This document shows, in pieces, positions 62,665-64,000 of a DNA stretch of 64,000 nt. The notes beneath the pieces are model-generated. The model was given only the letters and a program-made list of their open reading frames with translations, had not been told where the DNA came from and ran no database searches. The stretch comes from Verrucomicrobiota bacterium (GTDB taxonomy: Bacteria > Verrucomicrobiota > Verrucomicrobiia > Opitutales > Opitutaceae): contig JAEZGX010000013.1 in the NCBI GenBank assembly GCA_023416735.1, positions 1-64,000 on the forward strand. Direction: 5' to 3'. A program made the translations under genes and the position numbers. Every line of letters starts with the position of its first letter. Position 1 is the first letter of the stretch.

Positions 62665-64000
62665 CTAAAACAAAAAATACCGCTGCGCCATCGGCAGCAC
62701 CTTCGCCGGCTCGCAGGTCAGATGCTCGCCGTCCGCTTTGACCATATAAGTCTCCGGATCGACTTCGATCTTCGGCATCGCGTCATTCCACACCATGTCG
62801 CGCTTCCCAATCTTCCGCGTGCGCTTCACCGCCTCCAACGTCCGCGACAATCCCAGCTGCCCGGGCCCCGTCCCGCTGCGCAACGACGCCTCGCTCACAA
62901 ACGTCAGCGATGTCCGCCCGATCGCCTTCCCCGCCGCGCCCCACTGCGGCCGATAAAACGTCGGCTGCGGCGTCGGGATCGATGCATTCGGATCGCCCAT
63001 GTTCGCCCATGCGATAAATCCGCCCTTCAAGATCAGCTCGGGTTTCACGCCAAATAGCGACGGCTTGAAGATCACGATATCCGCCCATTTCCCCACCTCG
63101 AGCGATCCTACCGCATGCGAGATGCCATGCGTGATCGCGGGGTTGATCGTGTATTTCGCGAGATAGCGCAGCACCCGAAAATTATCCGCCGCTTCCAAAG
63201 TGGAGCGGGACGCCGACCCGTTCTTCGGCGCCAACTTCCCAAACTGCGTCTTCATCTTGTGCGCCGTCTGCCACGTCCGGCAAATCACCTCGCCGATCCG
63301 TCCCATTGCCTGCGAATCCGACGACATCATCGAAATCGCCCCGAGATCATGCAGCCGATCCTCCGCCGCAATCGTCTCCGGCCGAATCCGCGACTCCGCG
63401 AACGCCACGTCCTCCGGAATCTTCGCATCGAGGTGATGACACACCATGAGCATGTCCAAATGCTCATCGATCGTATTCACCGTAAAAGGACGCGTCGGAT
63501 TCGTCGACGAGGGCAGCACGTTCGACTCGCCGCACACGCGAATGATATCCGGCGCATGCCCGCCGCCCGCACCTTCCGAGTGATACGTGTGAATCGCGCG
63601 CCCTTTGAACGCCCGGATCGTATCATCCACAAAGCCCGACTCGTTCAACGTGTCCGTGTGAATCGCCACCTGCACGTCGAGTTCATCCGCCACCCCGAGA
63701 CAGGTATCGATCGCCGCCGGCGTCGTGCCCCAGTCCTCGTGCAGCTTCAACCCGATCGCTCCTGCCAGCACCTGCTCGCGCAGCGGTTGCGGCGTCGAAC
63801 AGTTTCCCTTTCCGAGAAACCCGAGATTCATCGGAAACCCCTCCGCCGCCTCGAGCATCCGATGGATGTTCCACGCTCCCGGCGTGCACGTCGTCGCCAG
63901 CGTTCCATGCGCCGGCCCCGTTCCGCCGCCGAGCATCGTCGTCACTCCCGAGCTGATCGCCTCATCGATCTGCTGCGGACAAATAAAATGAATATGCGTG
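62665..64000 (-). CDS. ureC: Urease alpha subunit UreC (partial, N-terminus beyond the window)
   Basis: This is the catalytic urease subunit, hydrolysing urea to ammonia and carbamate. At the window edge the frame reads THIHFICPQQIDEAISSGVTTM, with the two nickel-binding His of the THIH motif; it runs past 64000. Other active-site elements are the carbamylated Lys in AIGLKLHEDWG, further nickel His in VAIHTDT and GHAPDI, catalytic His in MVCHHLD, and the Asp in SSDSQAMGR. Metal ligands appear intact. The upstream gamma and beta subunits should lie just beyond the window. Structural and accessory genes are split by the opposite-strand kinase. Confidence 0.96.
   Translation of the reverse strand, partial: THIHFICPQQIDEAISSGVTTMLGGGTGPAHGTLATTCTPGAWNIHRMLEAAEGFPMNLGFLGKGNCSTPQPLREQVLAGAIGLKLHEDWGTTPAAIDTCLGVADELDVQVAIHTDTLNESGFVDDTIRAFKGRAIHTYHSEGAGGGHAPDIIRVCGESNVLPSSTNPTRPFTVNTIDEHLDMLMVCHHLDAKIPEDVAFAESRIRPETIAAEDRLHDLGAISMMSSDSQAMGRIGEVICRTWQTAHKMKTQFGKLAPKNGSASRSTLEAADNFRVLRYLAKYTINPAITHGISHAVGSLEVGKWADIVIFKPSLFGVKPELILKGGFIAWANMGDPNASIPTPQPTFYRPQWGAAGKAIGRTSLTFVSEASLRSGTGPGQLGLSRTLEAVKRTRKIGKRDMVWNDAMPKIEVDPETYMVKADGEHLTCEPAKVLPMAQRYFLF

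Overview
The window looks like chromosomal DNA from a GC-rich, Gram-negative member of the Verrucomicrobiota, most likely Opitutaceae-like. This is inferred from style, not from a marker gene. The clues are a kdsC-lptC-lptA-lptB-hprK cluster, GLUG/MBG giant surface proteins, secreted proteins with paired 'ALSSRG...GVGPTL' modules, almost no Shine-Dalgarno sequences, and intercistronic spaces filled with palindromes. I saw no rRNA, tRNA, CRISPR array or insertion sequence.

Layout. 0-6.5 kb: a Sui1/YciH-like factor with a small partner gene, then a complete 2-oxoglutarate dehydrogenase operon (sucA, sucB, lpd). 6.5-22.2 kb: a two-partner secretion locus on the minus strand, luxR-type regulator -> 4328-residue TpsA adhesin -> TpsB pore, with 16 nearly identical 83-residue repeats in the adhesin. 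22.3-25.6 kb: a stand-alone Lrp/AsnC sensor domain, an OxyR with both redox cysteines and its divergent catalase, and a small unknown gene. 25.7-30.1 kb: a glycosyltransferase-like protein and the circularly permuted ATP-grasp / alpha-E / transglutaminase trio. 30.1-34.7 kb: two related lipoproteins around a HAD phosphatase, rpiB, and recD2. 34.8-42 kb: a large secreted protein, a small exported protein, an ABC ATPase, a TolC-like protein, an esterase and a metallo-hydrolase. 42-48.7 kb: a beta-glucan locus (GH16, GPH transporter, TonB receptor, divergent LacI regulator). 48.9-55.4 kb: a fused E1 alpha-beta 2-oxoacid dehydrogenase, kdsC-lptCAB, hprK, RNase PH. 55.5-64 kb: a DUF885 protein, a mini HupE-like protein and the urease locus (ureD, G, F, E and a partial ureC), interrupted by an opposite-strand MASE1 hybrid histidine kinase.

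The most unusual content is repeats rather than genes. (1) A ~30-nt element encoding PKTQNSEP in the same frame occurs inside three unrelated proteins (lipoamide dehydrogenase, RecD2, fused E1). Each copy is followed after 3-4 nt by a perfect hairpin of different sequence. In the fused E1 it sits exactly at the alpha/beta junction. (2) Long palindromes with 19-32-nt arms fill intercistronic gaps and end 0-12 nt before the downstream start codon (lpd, kdsC, hprK, ureD, ureG). Two of them, 46 kb apart, are nearly identical and a third is a divergent relative. I do not recognise either family. Together they suggest small mobile or template-switch-born elements that can be tolerated in protein linkers and may shape translation between operon genes.
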